Source of the DNA: an uncultured Lachnoclostridium sp.
Lineage (GTDB): Bacteria > Bacillota > Clostridia > Lachnospirales > Lachnospiraceae
Reading direction: 5' to 3'
NCBI GenBank assembly: GCA_905212635.1
Contig: CAJMFH010000001.1
Coordinates: 124,001 to 188,000, forward strand
Length of the DNA: 64,000 nt
A program made the translations under genes and the position numbers. Below the pieces are notes generated by a model. It worked only from the letters and a program-made list of their open reading frames with translations. It did no database searches and was not told where the DNA came from. The stretch's first letter is position 1; each line of letters begins with the position of its first letter. Below, piece after piece: positions 34,367 through 43,450 of the stretch.

Positions 34367-35698
34367 TTATTCACCATCCTCACTGAAAATATCAAGCATC
34401 AACTGAAGTGATTCATCAAACGTATACTTCTCGTCCGTCTGCTGCTGCAAAAAGGCATTCACTGCCCGGATCTTGTCAATTGCAAAATCAATATCCGGAT
34501 TGGAGCCGGATTTATATGCACCAATGTTGATCAGATCTTCTGCCTCCTGATACGTCGCCAGTACCTGTTTCATTTTTCCGGCAGCCACTTTATGTTCTTT
34601 TGTTACAATAGAACTCATAACACGCGATATACTCTGCAAAATATCAATTGCCGGATAATGATTTTTCTGCGCCATCTGTCTTGACAGCACGATATGCCCA
34701 TCTAAGATTCCTCGCGCAGTATCGGTGATCGGCTCATTGAAGTCGTCTCCATCCACCAGTACCGTATACAATCCGGTGATTGAACCTCTGTCCGAATTTC
34801 CGGCACGTTCGAGCAGTTTCGGCATCTGTGCGTACACACTTGGCGGATACCCACGCGACACCGGCGGTTCTCCGGATGCCAGTCCGATTTCTCTCTGCGC
34901 CATTGAAAAACGTGTCAGGGAGTCCATCATAAGAAGGACATCTTTTCCCTGATCCCGAAAATATTCTGCAATCGCCGTCGCTGTCTGTGCCGCTTTTTTA
35001 CGGATCAAAGCCGGTTTGTCGGAAGTCGCCACTACAACTACGGAACGTCTCATTCCTTCTTCCCCCAGATCTCTTTCAATAAATTCCCTGACTTCTCGTC
35101 CACGCTCTCCGATCAGCGCGATCACGTTAATATCTGCTTTCGTATTTCTGGCAAACATTCCCATCAGGGTACTCTTTCCTACACCGCTTCCCGCAAAAAT
35201 TCCAATTCTCTGTCCTTTTCCTATTGTCAGAAGCCCATCTACTGCTTTTACTCCCAGCGTCAGCACTTCATCTATAATCTTCCTGCTGAGGGGATCCGGC
35301 GGTGCTGCCTCTACGGAATAATGAGCACAATCCTCTCCCAGACTGTCCGCATTCATCGGTTCTCCTACTCCATCCAGTGTCAGCCCCAGAAGATTTTCGC
35401 TAACCGGTACCTGAAGCGGAGCACCGGTATTTTCTACCCAGCTCCCCAGGCCTACGCCCTCGACATTATCGTAGGGCATTAAAAGGACACGGTCATCGCG
35501 GAACCCAACCACTTCGGCTTTTACCACGCCGACTGCTGAATTCGACCGTATCAAACATAAGTCATTTAATTTTGCCATCGGCCCAACCGATTCAATGGTA
35601 AGTCCAACCACTTTTGCCACTTTTCCAAGATGTTTCACATAACTTCGATCCAAAAGTGCCTCATAGCGGTCAAAGTGAATTTTTTCGGATAGTTCCAT
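34367..35698 (-). CDS. fliI: Flagellar export ATPase FliI
   Basis: FliI is the hexameric ATPase of the type III export apparatus, related to F1-beta. The 443-residue product has P-loop GIFAGSGVGKSTLMG, Walker B region DVLLMMDSLTRFSMAQREIG, GEPPVSRGYPPSVY and the arginine-finger region SRVMSSI. I start at the ATG at 35698 with GAGGG upstream; an in-frame codon at 35710 contains that site. It lies between fliH and fliJ. Confidence 0.97.
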   Translation of the reverse strand: MELSEKIHFDRYEALLDRSYVKHLGKVAKVVGLTIESVGPMAKLNDLCLIRSNSAVGVVKAEVVGFRDDRVLLMPYDNVEGVGLGSWVENTGAPLQVPVSENLLGLTLDGVGEPMNADSLGEDCAHYSVEAAPPDPLSRKIIDEVLTLGVKAVDGLLTIGKGQRIGIFAGSGVGKSTLMGMFARNTKADINVIALIGERGREVREFIERDLGEEGMRRSVVVVATSDKPALIRKKAAQTATAIAEYFRDQGKDVLLMMDSLTRFSMAQREIGLASGEPPVSRGYPPSVYAQMPKLLERAGNSDRGSITGLYTVLVDGDDFNEPITDTARGILDGHIVLSRQMAQKNHYPAIDILQSISRVMSSIVTKEHKVAAGKMKQVLATYQEAEDLINIGAYKSGSNPDIDFAIDKIRAVNAFLQQQTDEKYTFDESLQLMLDIFSEDGE

Positions 35699-35720
35699 AG
35701 TTTCCCTCATTTCGATTTTC

Positions 35721-36551
35721 TTAGGAATGAACTAACATTTTTAAATCCCGGATCAAGGTATCCAGCTGCGTCTGAAAGCCGCAGTCTACCATCTGGTTCT
35801 GTGTTTCTATGACACACTGCCCCTTTTCCAGTCCTTTTTCTTCTATAAGATCAAGGCTGACTCCTTCTCCGAGTTCCTGCAAAATCTTTTCTTTGTTACT
35901 CTCTACTTCATAAATATCATCTTCGGATACCCGGATACAATATTTGTCAGAAGGTTCCAAATCTCGGATCGTCGTCTGAATCAGATATAAGATTAGATCA
36001 TCACGGTCTTCAATCAGAACTCCTGTCAGTTTCTGAAGCAGAGCAACCAGCACATCGACATATTTTTTTTCAATTCCATCGACATATTCTTGCAATTCCC
36101 GTTTCTGGTTTCTCGCCGTGTCATCCAATTCTTTTTCTTTCTGTGCGATTTCCTGTCCGGCTTGCTGCCAGCCTTCCTGATATCCCTGATCTCTGCCTTC
36201 CTCTATCGCCCGCTGCTTTTCCTGCTGAATCTCCCGGGCAGCGTCCCCACGCAGCCTTTCTGCCTCATTCTTTGCCTCTTCTATGAGATTTTCTGCCTCT
36301 TCTCTGGTCTTCTCGTATTCTTCTTCCGAGACGATCTCAGGCTCTGCGCCCATCTCCTCGTTTTCCATTTTTTGTAAAGACAAAATGGCTTTTTCGGCTT
36401 CCTGCTGACCAATGGTCTCTATCGAAATACCACCATCTTTTCCCAACGGAATAAAATTGTCTTTTTTATCATTGTTGTTGATCATTACCGTATCGGATGG
36501 ATGAAGATCGACAAATTGGTATTTGATTAAATAAGAAAACGATCTCGTCAC
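35721..36551 (-). CDS. fliH: Flagellar export ATPase regulator FliH
   Basis: FliH holds FliI at the C-ring and inhibits its ATPase. The 276-residue product has the family N-terminus (YLIKYQFVDLHPSDTV), a Glu/Arg-rich coiled coil (about 55-150) and a C-terminal domain with VSEDDIYEVESNKEKIL. The GTG start at 36551 has AAGGGG five bases upstream but lies inside fliG, so the genes overlap by 83 bases, which is unusual. The next in-frame ATG (MINNN) would remove the conserved N-terminus. Confidence 0.88.
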   Translation of the reverse strand: MTRSFSYLIKYQFVDLHPSDTVMINNNDKKDNFIPLGKDGGISIETIGQQEAEKAILSLQKMENEEMGAEPEIVSEEEYEKTREEAENLIEEAKNEAERLRGDAAREIQQEKQRAIEEGRDQGYQEGWQQAGQEIAQKEKELDDTARNQKRELQEYVDGIEKKYVDVLVALLQKLTGVLIEDRDDLILYLIQTTIRDLEPSDKYCIRVSEDDIYEVESNKEKILQELGEGVSLDLIEEKGLEKGQCVIETQNQMVDCGFQTQLDTLIRDLKMLVHS

Positions 36552-37542
36552 CTCCGCCCCTTGATATTACAATCTCAGCGGAATCCTCCAACTTACGGAT
36601 AATATTTACAATCTTCTGCTGTGCCTCTTCAACATCTTTCATACGAACCGGTCCCATGTATTCCATATCTTCACGGATCATAGCGGACAGACGAGTGGAC
36701 ATATTGTTAAAGATAACATTCTGTACATCTTCGTTTGCACCTTTGAGGGCAACTGCCAGTTCGCCATTTTCCACCTCACGCAGAACACGCTGGATGGAAC
36801 GGTCATCAAGCATAAGAATATCTTCGAATACAAACATCTTCTTTCGGATCTCGTCGGCAAGTTCCGGCTCTTCGATCTCGAGATTTTCCATAATATGTTT
36901 TTCTGTACCACGGTCTACTGTATTCAATACTTCAACGATGGAATCAATACCACCAACAATCGTGTAATCCTGATTAACAAGCGATGACAGCTTCTGTTCC
37001 AGAATATTTTCCACTTCTTTGATAACATCCGGTGACGTACGGTCCATCAGGGCGATACGTTTCGCAACATCGGTCTGTTTGTCCGGAGGGAGGGTACTGA
37101 TCACCCCTGCCGCCTGCGTCGGAGACAGATACGATAAGATCATTGCAATTGTCTGTGGATGCTCATCCTGAATAAAGTTCAAAAGCTGGGAAGCCTCTGT
37201 CTTTCGAATGAACTCGAATGGGCGAACCTGAAGAGATGCCGTAAGTTTTCCGAGTACCTCTTTTGCCTTGTCCTCTCCCAATGCTTTCTGAAGCAGATCT
37301 GTCGCATAACCGATACCGCCTTCTGCGATATACTGCTGTGCCAGACACACTTCGTAAAACTCTGTCAAAACAGCTTCTTTATCTGCTGGAGATACACTTC
37401 GCGTATTGGCGATTTCCAGAGTAAGCTGTTCAATTTCATCTTCCTTTAAATGTTTAAAGATTCCTGCTGCTTTCTCCGGACCAAGTGTGATCAAAAGAAT
37501 CGCCGCTTTCTGAATCCCATCTAATTCTGATATTGTACTCAT
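36469..37542 (-). CDS. fliG: Flagellar motor switch protein FliG
   Basis: FliG is the rotor protein that contacts MotA. The 357-residue product has N-terminal (KAAILLITLGPEKAAGIFKHL), middle (EHPQTIAMILSYL) and C-terminal domains (FEDILMLDDRSIQRVLREV) with the charged torque residues. FliG usually ends just after the RGG motif near residue 338; here it runs on about 20 residues past RGGGDE into sequence that also encodes the FliH start. The extension (ending YGNDQQQ) looks non-conserved, suggesting loss of an ancestral stop. Confidence 0.95.
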   Translation of the reverse strand: MSTISELDGIQKAAILLITLGPEKAAGIFKHLKEDEIEQLTLEIANTRSVSPADKEAVLTEFYEVCLAQQYIAEGGIGYATDLLQKALGEDKAKEVLGKLTASLQVRPFEFIRKTEASQLLNFIQDEHPQTIAMILSYLSPTQAAGVISTLPPDKQTDVAKRIALMDRTSPDVIKEVENILEQKLSSLVNQDYTIVGGIDSIVEVLNTVDRGTEKHIMENLEIEEPELADEIRKKMFVFEDILMLDDRSIQRVLREVENGELAVALKGANEDVQNVIFNNMSTRLSAMIREDMEYMGPVRMKDVEEAQQKIVNIIRKLEDSAEIVISRGGGDEIVFLFNQIPICRSSSIRYGNDQQQ

Positions 37543-37560
37543 ACTCGTGTACCTCCTATC

Positions 37561-39189
37561 TTATCCCCAGTCATCATTGATCCAGTTTCGCAGCAGCATC
37601 GCAACTGCTTCCGGATTCTCATCCACAAATTTTTCTATCATCTTTCGTGTTTCGGATTTATCACTCAGTTCAATCTCTTCCAGATTTTCCTCATTTTCTT
37701 TGGTCGTCGCAAGCAGATCCTCTACCGAAAGTTCCGGCTCTGTCTCTGTTACTTTCACCGGTGATGTACCGCGGATAATAACAAAGATAAGAAGAGCTCC
37801 AATCAATACGGCAAGAATGATCATCAGGTAATTGGTAAGACTACCCGCAAATCCTGTCTTTTCCGCAGCTTCATAAACCGGCTGTTCCTGCGCAATGATC
37901 GTTATATTATTCTGTGCGATACCGGTCGCCGCAGACACCAGCTGCAAAATCTCATCCGGAACCTGCAATGTTGTTGGATCACTGTTCTGTTCTGCATATT
38001 CTTCAAAAGAAATATTATCAAGAGCTCCACTTGCCTGTAATGACTCTTCGGATATCTTTTTGTATTTTGTCAAAACAACACCCATCGAAGATTCTTCCGG
38101 CACAACAGCGCCCACCTCATGTTCGATGTTTTTTACATCTTCATTCGGCAGGTAATTGTATTTGTTCAAGATTGTCTCCGAATTGGAACCTCCGTTGCTC
38201 TGGATCATATAATCCGTCTCTTCACTGTTGGAATCGGTTCCCGGTGTACCACCGCTTCCGGAAGCACCCGTAGAGGAATACTCATACGAACTGGAGTAAT
38301 ATCCCTGATCCTGGCCATCTGCCACTGAATACGTCGTAACCAGTTCCGTTACTTTATCCATATTAAATTTAATATTGGTCTTGCTACAGTCGGCATCGTC
38401 ATAGCCGGCTTTCAAAAGCATTTTTTCCGTACGTTCGGAAAATGTCTGCTGTAATTTTGCTTTATAATCTTCGGTTCCCGAAATCATACCACCGAGAGTA
38501 TTATCTGTCTTCGCACCATACAAAAGATTTCCTTTCGTATCCACGATCACAATGTTGTCTGTTGTCGTATTTCCTACCGCGTTGGTAAGATAATATGCCA
38601 TTGCTGTCGCAGTCTCGGTCGGCAGTTCTTTTCCATCTGCCAGTTTCAGAGAGACACTTACTGCCGTCTCTTTTGTTGCTGAAATAAATTTCTTATCATC
38701 TTCCTGACGGTTAATAATGACCGTAGCATCTTCCACGCCGTCAAATTTAAGCAGATTCTCTTTAATTGAAGACTGGAGCGCCAGTGTGATCTTTGTCTGT
38801 TTTTCCAGGGAAGATGTTGTCATATCGCTCTTTAACGCATCGTCCCAGCTCATTTCTTTATCTACAATGCCATTGGCTCCCATCACGAGTGCCGCATCGG
38901 AATATTTGCTCTGTTCTACGTCAAACGAAGTGATTCCCGTACTCGGGTCTGTCTCCATTTTGTATGTAATCCCTTCACTGTCTAAAGAATCCGATAATGT
39001 ACTTGCCAGACTGGCATCGGAAAAAGAAGCCAAATGGGTATATACCGGTCGCGTCAGCACATAAGACAATATCACAATTGCAAAAAATACTGCCAACACA
39101 ACACAGATAATGATTGTCTTCTGCTTTGTCGTATATTTATTCCAAAAAGCCAGTAATTTATCTTTTATGGCAATCAATTGGTCCATCAT
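37561..39189 (-). CDS. fliF: Flagellar MS-ring protein FliF
   Basis: FliF forms the MS ring, the first structure of the basal body. The 542-residue product has two membrane helices (about 25-46 and 447-470) flanking a large extracytoplasmic region with ring-building motifs (TRPVYTHLASF, VVIVDTKGNLLYG-like IVIVDTKGNLLYG). The C-terminal tail (KMIEKFVDENPEAVAMLLRNW) is the FliG-binding helix. The start is an ATGATG pair at 39189 with GGAGAG upstream. Confidence 0.97.
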   Translation of the reverse strand: MMDQLIAIKDKLLAFWNKYTTKQKTIIICVVLAVFFAIVILSYVLTRPVYTHLASFSDASLASTLSDSLDSEGITYKMETDPSTGITSFDVEQSKYSDAALVMGANGIVDKEMSWDDALKSDMTTSSLEKQTKITLALQSSIKENLLKFDGVEDATVIINRQEDDKKFISATKETAVSVSLKLADGKELPTETATAMAYYLTNAVGNTTTDNIVIVDTKGNLLYGAKTDNTLGGMISGTEDYKAKLQQTFSERTEKMLLKAGYDDADCSKTNIKFNMDKVTELVTTYSVADGQDQGYYSSSYEYSSTGASGSGGTPGTDSNSEETDYMIQSNGGSNSETILNKYNYLPNEDVKNIEHEVGAVVPEESSMGVVLTKYKKISEESLQASGALDNISFEEYAEQNSDPTTLQVPDEILQLVSAATGIAQNNITIIAQEQPVYEAAEKTGFAGSLTNYLMIILAVLIGALLIFVIIRGTSPVKVTETEPELSVEDLLATTKENEENLEEIELSDKSETRKMIEKFVDENPEAVAMLLRNWINDDWG

Positions 39190-39225
39190 ACAATTTACTC
39201 TCCTAACATCATAAGTGTCTGTCTA

Positions 39226-39546
39226 TTACATCTGCATATTCATCAAGGTACGATATGCTTCCAATGCTGTGTTTTTTACGGCAACCGTATATTGCAGTGA
39301 AATATTGGCCTTCTGCTGGGCAACCATCAGATCATGCCAGTTATCGGACTCTCCGGTGGCATAACGTATTTCTTCTGCCTGTGCTGCATTTGACAGCTGG
39401 TTGGTTTCTCCGATCATATTAATCGCCGAAGACAAAAAGGAATCAAATCGATTTTTCTCTCCGCTCCCCGTCACCTTTGCTGTCGAGTCAGTATATCTGC
39501 TTACATCAGACAATGACTGAATTGCTGAAATATTTGTAATATCCAT
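39226..39546 (-). CDS. fliE: Flagellar MS-ring/rod junction protein FliE
   Basis: FliE joins the rod to the MS ring and export gate. The 106-residue product has the FliE signature SDNWHDLMVAQQKANISLQYTVA and the C-terminal EAYRTLMNMQM. It sits between flgC and fliF, as in most Firmicutes. Confidence 0.96.
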   Translation of the reverse strand: MDITNISAIQSLSDVSRYTDSTAKVTGSGEKNRFDSFLSSAINMIGETNQLSNAAQAEEIRYATGESDNWHDLMVAQQKANISLQYTVAVKNTALEAYRTLMNMQM

Positions 39547-39572
39547 TCTTTTTCTCCTTTAGCTTTTATCTA

Positions 39573-40013
39573 TTAACCATTGCTTCCTACTTCAAGTGCT
39601 TTCAAAGCCATCCCTTTGGTGGAATTTAATACCGTAACGTTCGCTTCATATGCTCTTGTCGCATCGATCATATTTGTCATTTCAGTCACGGTATTAACAT
39701 TTGGGTATGTGACATATCCATCCTGATCTGCATCCGGGTGGGAAGGATCATATACTTTATTTCCCTCTGACGGATCTTCTACGATCTCCGTCACTTTAAC
39801 ACCCTTGCCAATATTTCCGGTTGCATATTGCAGGGACTCATTAAACGTCGGATAACTTTTTTCTTCAAATACAACGGTTTTCCGTTTGTATACTTTTCCA
39901 TTTCCATCTCTTGTAGTATTTACATTTGCAATATTCTGTGAAATGATATCGGTGCGAAGCTGCTGTGCCGTCATTCCCGAGGCGCTGATATCCATTGCTC
40001 CATATACTGACAT
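39573..40013 (-). CDS. flgC: Flagellar proximal rod protein FlgC
   Basis: FlgC is a proximal rod subunit exported by the flagellar system. The 146-residue product has the axial N-terminal motif AMDISASGMTAQQLRTDII followed by SQNIANVNTT, and the C-terminal MTNMIDATRAYEANVTVLN segment. It follows flgB by 45 bases. Confidence 0.96.
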   Translation of the reverse strand: MSVYGAMDISASGMTAQQLRTDIISQNIANVNTTRDGNGKVYKRKTVVFEEKSYPTFNESLQYATGNIGKGVKVTEIVEDPSEGNKVYDPSHPDADQDGYVTYPNVNTVTEMTNMIDATRAYEANVTVLNSTKGMALKALEVGSNG

Positions 40014-40058
40014 ATCCTTTTCATCCTTTCCTTTTAACTTGAAATGCTGCGTGCATCA

Positions 40059-40448
40059 TTAAGAGGTACGCAGTGCAGATTTTAACCGCGAAAATTCCTG
40101 TGACATGGAATTCATAAGCGTATAATATTTCAATTGGTTTTTCGCCAATTCAACATTTTCCGTATTAATATCCACATTGTTTCCATCATACCGGTAACTG
40201 AGATTCGCCTGATCGGTATACGTCGTACAATTCAACTCATTTAAGTCAATATTCGCGACCGTCTCATTCAGACTGTCTGTTCCCGCTACCGCATTCTTCA
40301 GATAGGTTTCAAACTGCACATCTTTTCTTTTAAATCCCGGAGTATCAGCATTGGCAATATTATTTGCCAGAATGTCATTTCTTGTCCAGCTGGCATCTGC
40401 CGCTTTCCCAAGCACATTCACATAGTTATATGCGTTTGATAAAACCAT
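40059..40448 (-). CDS. flgB: Flagellar proximal rod protein FlgB
   Basis: FlgB is a proximal rod subunit and the first gene of the fla/che cluster. The 129-residue product has the rod motif ARNDILANNIANADTPGF-like RNDILANNIANADTPGFKRKDV and a C-terminal axial helix with LAKNQLKYYTLMNSM. The frame is open to 40511, but the ATG at 40448 has AGGAGG and gives the family start MVLSNAYNYVN. It follows the codY terminator by about 30 bases, with no clear promoter of its own. Confidence 0.95.
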   Translation of the reverse strand: MVLSNAYNYVNVLGKAADASWTRNDILANNIANADTPGFKRKDVQFETYLKNAVAGTDSLNETVANIDLNELNCTTYTDQANLSYRYDGNNVDINTENVELAKNQLKYYTLMNSMSQEFSRLKSALRTS

Positions 40449-40479
40449 AGAAATTCCTCCTAACAAACTATTTTCGTAT

Positions 40480-40524
40480 AAAAACGCAAAGGGAATCACG
40501 AAAAACCACAATTCCTTTTGCGTT
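40480..40524 (-). terminator. Imperfect terminator between codY and flgB
   Basis: Immediately after the codY stop, AACGCAAA..GGAAT pairs with ATTCC..TTTGCGTT (one mismatch) around a 14-base loop, followed by only five Ts interrupted by ATAC. It probably ends codY transcription partly and lets some enter flgB. Confidence 0.7.
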
Positions 40525-40525
40525 A

Positions 40526-41305
40526 TCAGAAATCCATTTCCATTTTTTGTGTTACAAAATCGGTGTATATTTTATCATTCATGACCTTGATGTGTGTTCC
40601 TTTCACACCATACGATTTTGTCTGAATCAATCCCGCGCTTTCTACTTTCTTCAACGCATTTACAATTACCGTCCGTGTGATTCCCACTTCTTTTGCCAGA
40701 CGGGAAGTAACAATCGTGCCTTCCCCCTGCTCGATCCGCTGAATCACCTGCTTTATCGCATTTTTTTCCAATGGCGATAAAATATGTAATATTGATTCAA
40801 TTTCCTGCTGCTTCCGGCTTGCGAAATCATCTTCTTCGGAAACCGCCCGCATCATTTCCAGTCCGACTACGGTCGTACTATACTCTGTTAAAATAATATC
40901 TTCGATACCATAGCATCGGGTTCTTCGTGCAAGAAACAACGTTCCCAGCCGCTTTCCCGCTATGTATACCGGTGCAATCATTGCCTGGATTCCTTCCGTC
41001 GCTTCACGCGGAAATCCCATAAATTCCAAATTTACATTTTCCTTTGTCGATAATACTTCCAGAAAACGCTTTGCCATCTTCGCATCCAGCCACTGGCCTT
41101 CCGAAGACGGAAAAAAAGAATGGGGCGTGTCATCCGGCATCTGATTTATACCTAAAATTTTTCCTTTGTTACTGATCACATACACACTGGATTCCAATAA
41201 TTCGCCAAGTAATTGGCACAAATCCGTAAATGCCACTTTCGACACACGATTATCCCTTAGCAATCGATTGATTTTCCGTGTCTTGTCCAAAAGTTCTACA
41301 CTCAT
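40526..41305 (-). CDS. codY: GTP- and BCAA-sensing repressor CodY
   Basis: CodY is a global repressor that binds DNA when GTP and branched-chain amino acids are abundant; in Bacillus subtilis it also represses the fla/che operon. The 259-residue product has the N-terminal GAF sensor domain and a C-terminal winged helix-turn-helix, TIVTSRLAKEVGITRTVIVNALKKVESAGLI. I start at the ATG at 41305 with GTGAGG seven bases before it; an earlier ATG at 41311 is too near that site. Its placement directly before flgB is as in Bacillus, so nutrient control of motility is a fair inference. The usual CodV and ClpQY genes are absent. Confidence 0.95.
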   Translation of the reverse strand: MSVELLDKTRKINRLLRDNRVSKVAFTDLCQLLGELLESSVYVISNKGKILGINQMPDDTPHSFFPSSEGQWLDAKMAKRFLEVLSTKENVNLEFMGFPREATEGIQAMIAPVYIAGKRLGTLFLARRTRCYGIEDIILTEYSTTVVGLEMMRAVSEEDDFASRKQQEIESILHILSPLEKNAIKQVIQRIEQGEGTIVTSRLAKEVGITRTVIVNALKKVESAGLIQTKSYGVKGTHIKVMNDKIYTDFVTQKMEMDF

Positions 41306-41332
41306 CTTCATGCCTCACAATCACTTTTACTA

Positions 41333-41361
41333 ATTTTATCACAGTTCAGAAAAAAATTCAA
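41333..41361 (-). promoter_or_regulatory. Sigma-A promoter for codY
   Basis: Minus-strand TTGAAT (41356-41361), 17-base spacer, TAAAAT (41333-41338), overlapping the topA stop codon. The leader is about 20 bases, with the GTGAGG ribosome site. Confidence 0.7.
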
Positions 41362-43430
41362 GCATTATCCTTTTGTTTTTCTACAAGATATCCGCATGAC
41401 GAATCCGCACAGACAAGCTTGTTTCCTTTTTCCAATAACATATTTCCGCATTTTGGGCAAATTTCTTTAGATGGTTTCTGCCACGTCATAACTTCACATT
41501 CCGGATAATTTTCACATCCATAATAGCGGCGGCCCTTCTGTGTCTTTTTAATGACGATCTCGCCCCCACATTTTGGACATTTCACACCGATTTTCTCAAA
41601 ATACGGCTTTGTGTTACGGCATTCCGGAAATCCCGGACAAGCCAGAAATTTTCCATGAGGTCCATATTTGATGACCATATTTCTTCCACAATTTTCGCAG
41701 ATTGTATCGGTCACTTCATCTTCAATCTCAATTTTTTCCAGAGCCTGCTCCGCATGTTCGATGGCTTCTTTCAGATCCGGGTAAAAATTCCGGATGATGC
41801 TTTTCCATTCTACTGTTCCCTCTGCCACGCCATCTAACAGCGTTTCCATCGTCGCTGTAAAGTTTACATCCACAATACTCGGGAAGGCACTTACCATAAT
41901 TTTGTTGACAATATCTCCAAGATCTGACAAATATAAATTTTTGTTTTCCTTGGCAAGATATCTTCTCGAAATCAACGTTGAAATGGTTGGTGCATAGGTA
42001 CTTGGACGTCCAATTCCAAGATCTTCCAGTTCTTTTACCAGTGATGCCTCGGTATAATGTGCCGGCGGCTGGGTAAAATGCTGTTCTTTCTTTAATTCCA
42101 CCTCTTGGAATACATCCCCCTTTGCCACTTTGTGAAGGGCAGCGTTATTTTCTGCCTTATCTTCCTCATTTTGATATACCGAAAGGAATCCCGGAAATAC
42201 AATTTTAGATCCGGAACTTGTAAAACGATAACTGCCGGCATCAATCTTAACGGAAGTCGTCTCGTATCTTGCTCCGTTCATGCGGCTTGCGACAAAGCGT
42301 TTCCAGATCAGCTGATACAGACGGAACTGATCCCTTGACAGTGAATCTTTGACTGCCGCCGGTGTCAGATCGACATATGTCGGACGAATTGCCTCATGGG
42401 CATCCTGAATTTTTTTTGTATCCTTCTTCTGTGCCGTATTTTCCATCACATTTTCTTCCCCGTAATTTTCACGGATAAATGCTTTGCATTCTGCATCTGC
42501 CTCCTGCGAAACACGTGTAGAATCCGTACGAAGATAGGTGATCAAGCCGATTGTTCCATGCCCTTTTACTGCTACTCCTTCATAGAGCTGCTGTGCAATT
42601 CGCATTGTCTTTGATGTAGCAAAGTTCAAATGCTTGGCACATTCCTGCTGCAATGTACTTGTTGTAAATGGCAATGGTGGCTTTTTGGTGCGCTCTCCCT
42701 TTTTGATTTCCGAAACTTCGTACGTCGCACCCTTTAAGTCTTTGTAAATTTTTTCCAATTCTTCTTTTCCGATATTTTCCTGCTTTTTCGGATTTCCGTA
42801 GTATTTTGCCAAAAGCGGTTTCTTACATCCCTTTACCGGAAATTCCGCTTCCAGACTCCAGTATTCTGTCGGAATAAACGCATCAATCTGTGCTTCCCGG
42901 TCAGCAATGATACGAAGGGCAACCGACTGCACACGTCCTGCACTCAGTCCTCGTTTTACCTTCTGCCACAGAAGCGGACTGATGGAATATCCCACAATAC
43001 GATCCAGAACACGTCTTGCCTGCTGGGCATCCACCAGATCCATATCAATTTCACGCGATTCCTTGATCGCCTGTCTTACCGCATTTTTTGTAATTTCATT
43101 GAACGTAATACGTTTTGTCTTTTTCGGATCCAGTTTCAGTGCGAAAAACAAGTGCCAGGAAATGGCTTCTCCTTCACGGTCGGGGTCCGTCGCGAGATAG
43201 ATCTTATCTGCTTTTTTTACTTCTTTCCGCAAGGAAGCCAATAATTCCCCTTTTCCTCTTATCGTTATATATTTTGGTTCAAAATCATTGTCAAAGTCAA
43301 CACCCATCTGACTTTTTGGCAGATCACGAACGTGTCCGTTGGATGCGACTACCGTATAATTACTTCCGAGAAATTTTTTAATCGTTTTTGATTTTGCCGG
43401 TGACTCCACGATAATCAAGTTTTTCGCCAT
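41358..43430 (-). CDS. topA: DNA topoisomerase I
   Basis: TopA relaxes negative supercoils by single-strand passage. The 690-residue product has the TOPRIM domain (LIIVESPAKSKTI and DPDREGEAISWH), the toroid with RVLDRIVGYSISPLLW, the active-site Tyr in ITYLRTDSTR (about residue 300), and three C-terminal zinc ribbons: CENCGRN..CPGFPEC, CPKCGGE..CENYPEC, CPKCGNM..CADSSC. The frame is open to 43454, but the ATG at 43430 gives the normal start MAKNLIIVESP with AAGGGGG upstream. It follows dprA by 20 bases. Confidence 0.97.
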   Translation of the reverse strand: MAKNLIIVESPAKSKTIKKFLGSNYTVVASNGHVRDLPKSQMGVDFDNDFEPKYITIRGKGELLASLRKEVKKADKIYLATDPDREGEAISWHLFFALKLDPKKTKRITFNEITKNAVRQAIKESREIDMDLVDAQQARRVLDRIVGYSISPLLWQKVKRGLSAGRVQSVALRIIADREAQIDAFIPTEYWSLEAEFPVKGCKKPLLAKYYGNPKKQENIGKEELEKIYKDLKGATYEVSEIKKGERTKKPPLPFTTSTLQQECAKHLNFATSKTMRIAQQLYEGVAVKGHGTIGLITYLRTDSTRVSQEADAECKAFIRENYGEENVMENTAQKKDTKKIQDAHEAIRPTYVDLTPAAVKDSLSRDQFRLYQLIWKRFVASRMNGARYETTSVKIDAGSYRFTSSGSKIVFPGFLSVYQNEEDKAENNAALHKVAKGDVFQEVELKKEQHFTQPPAHYTEASLVKELEDLGIGRPSTYAPTISTLISRRYLAKENKNLYLSDLGDIVNKIMVSAFPSIVDVNFTATMETLLDGVAEGTVEWKSIIRNFYPDLKEAIEHAEQALEKIEIEDEVTDTICENCGRNMVIKYGPHGKFLACPGFPECRNTKPYFEKIGVKCPKCGGEIVIKKTQKGRRYYGCENYPECEVMTWQKPSKEICPKCGNMLLEKGNKLVCADSSCGYLVEKQKDNA

Positions 43431-43450
43431 ACAAAAACTGCCCCCTTGTG

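Noticed and set aside
36469..36530. fliH starting at the internal ATG (MINNN) to avoid the overlap with fliG
   Set aside because: It would remove the conserved FliH N-terminus, and the GTG at 36551 has AAGGGG at good spacing.
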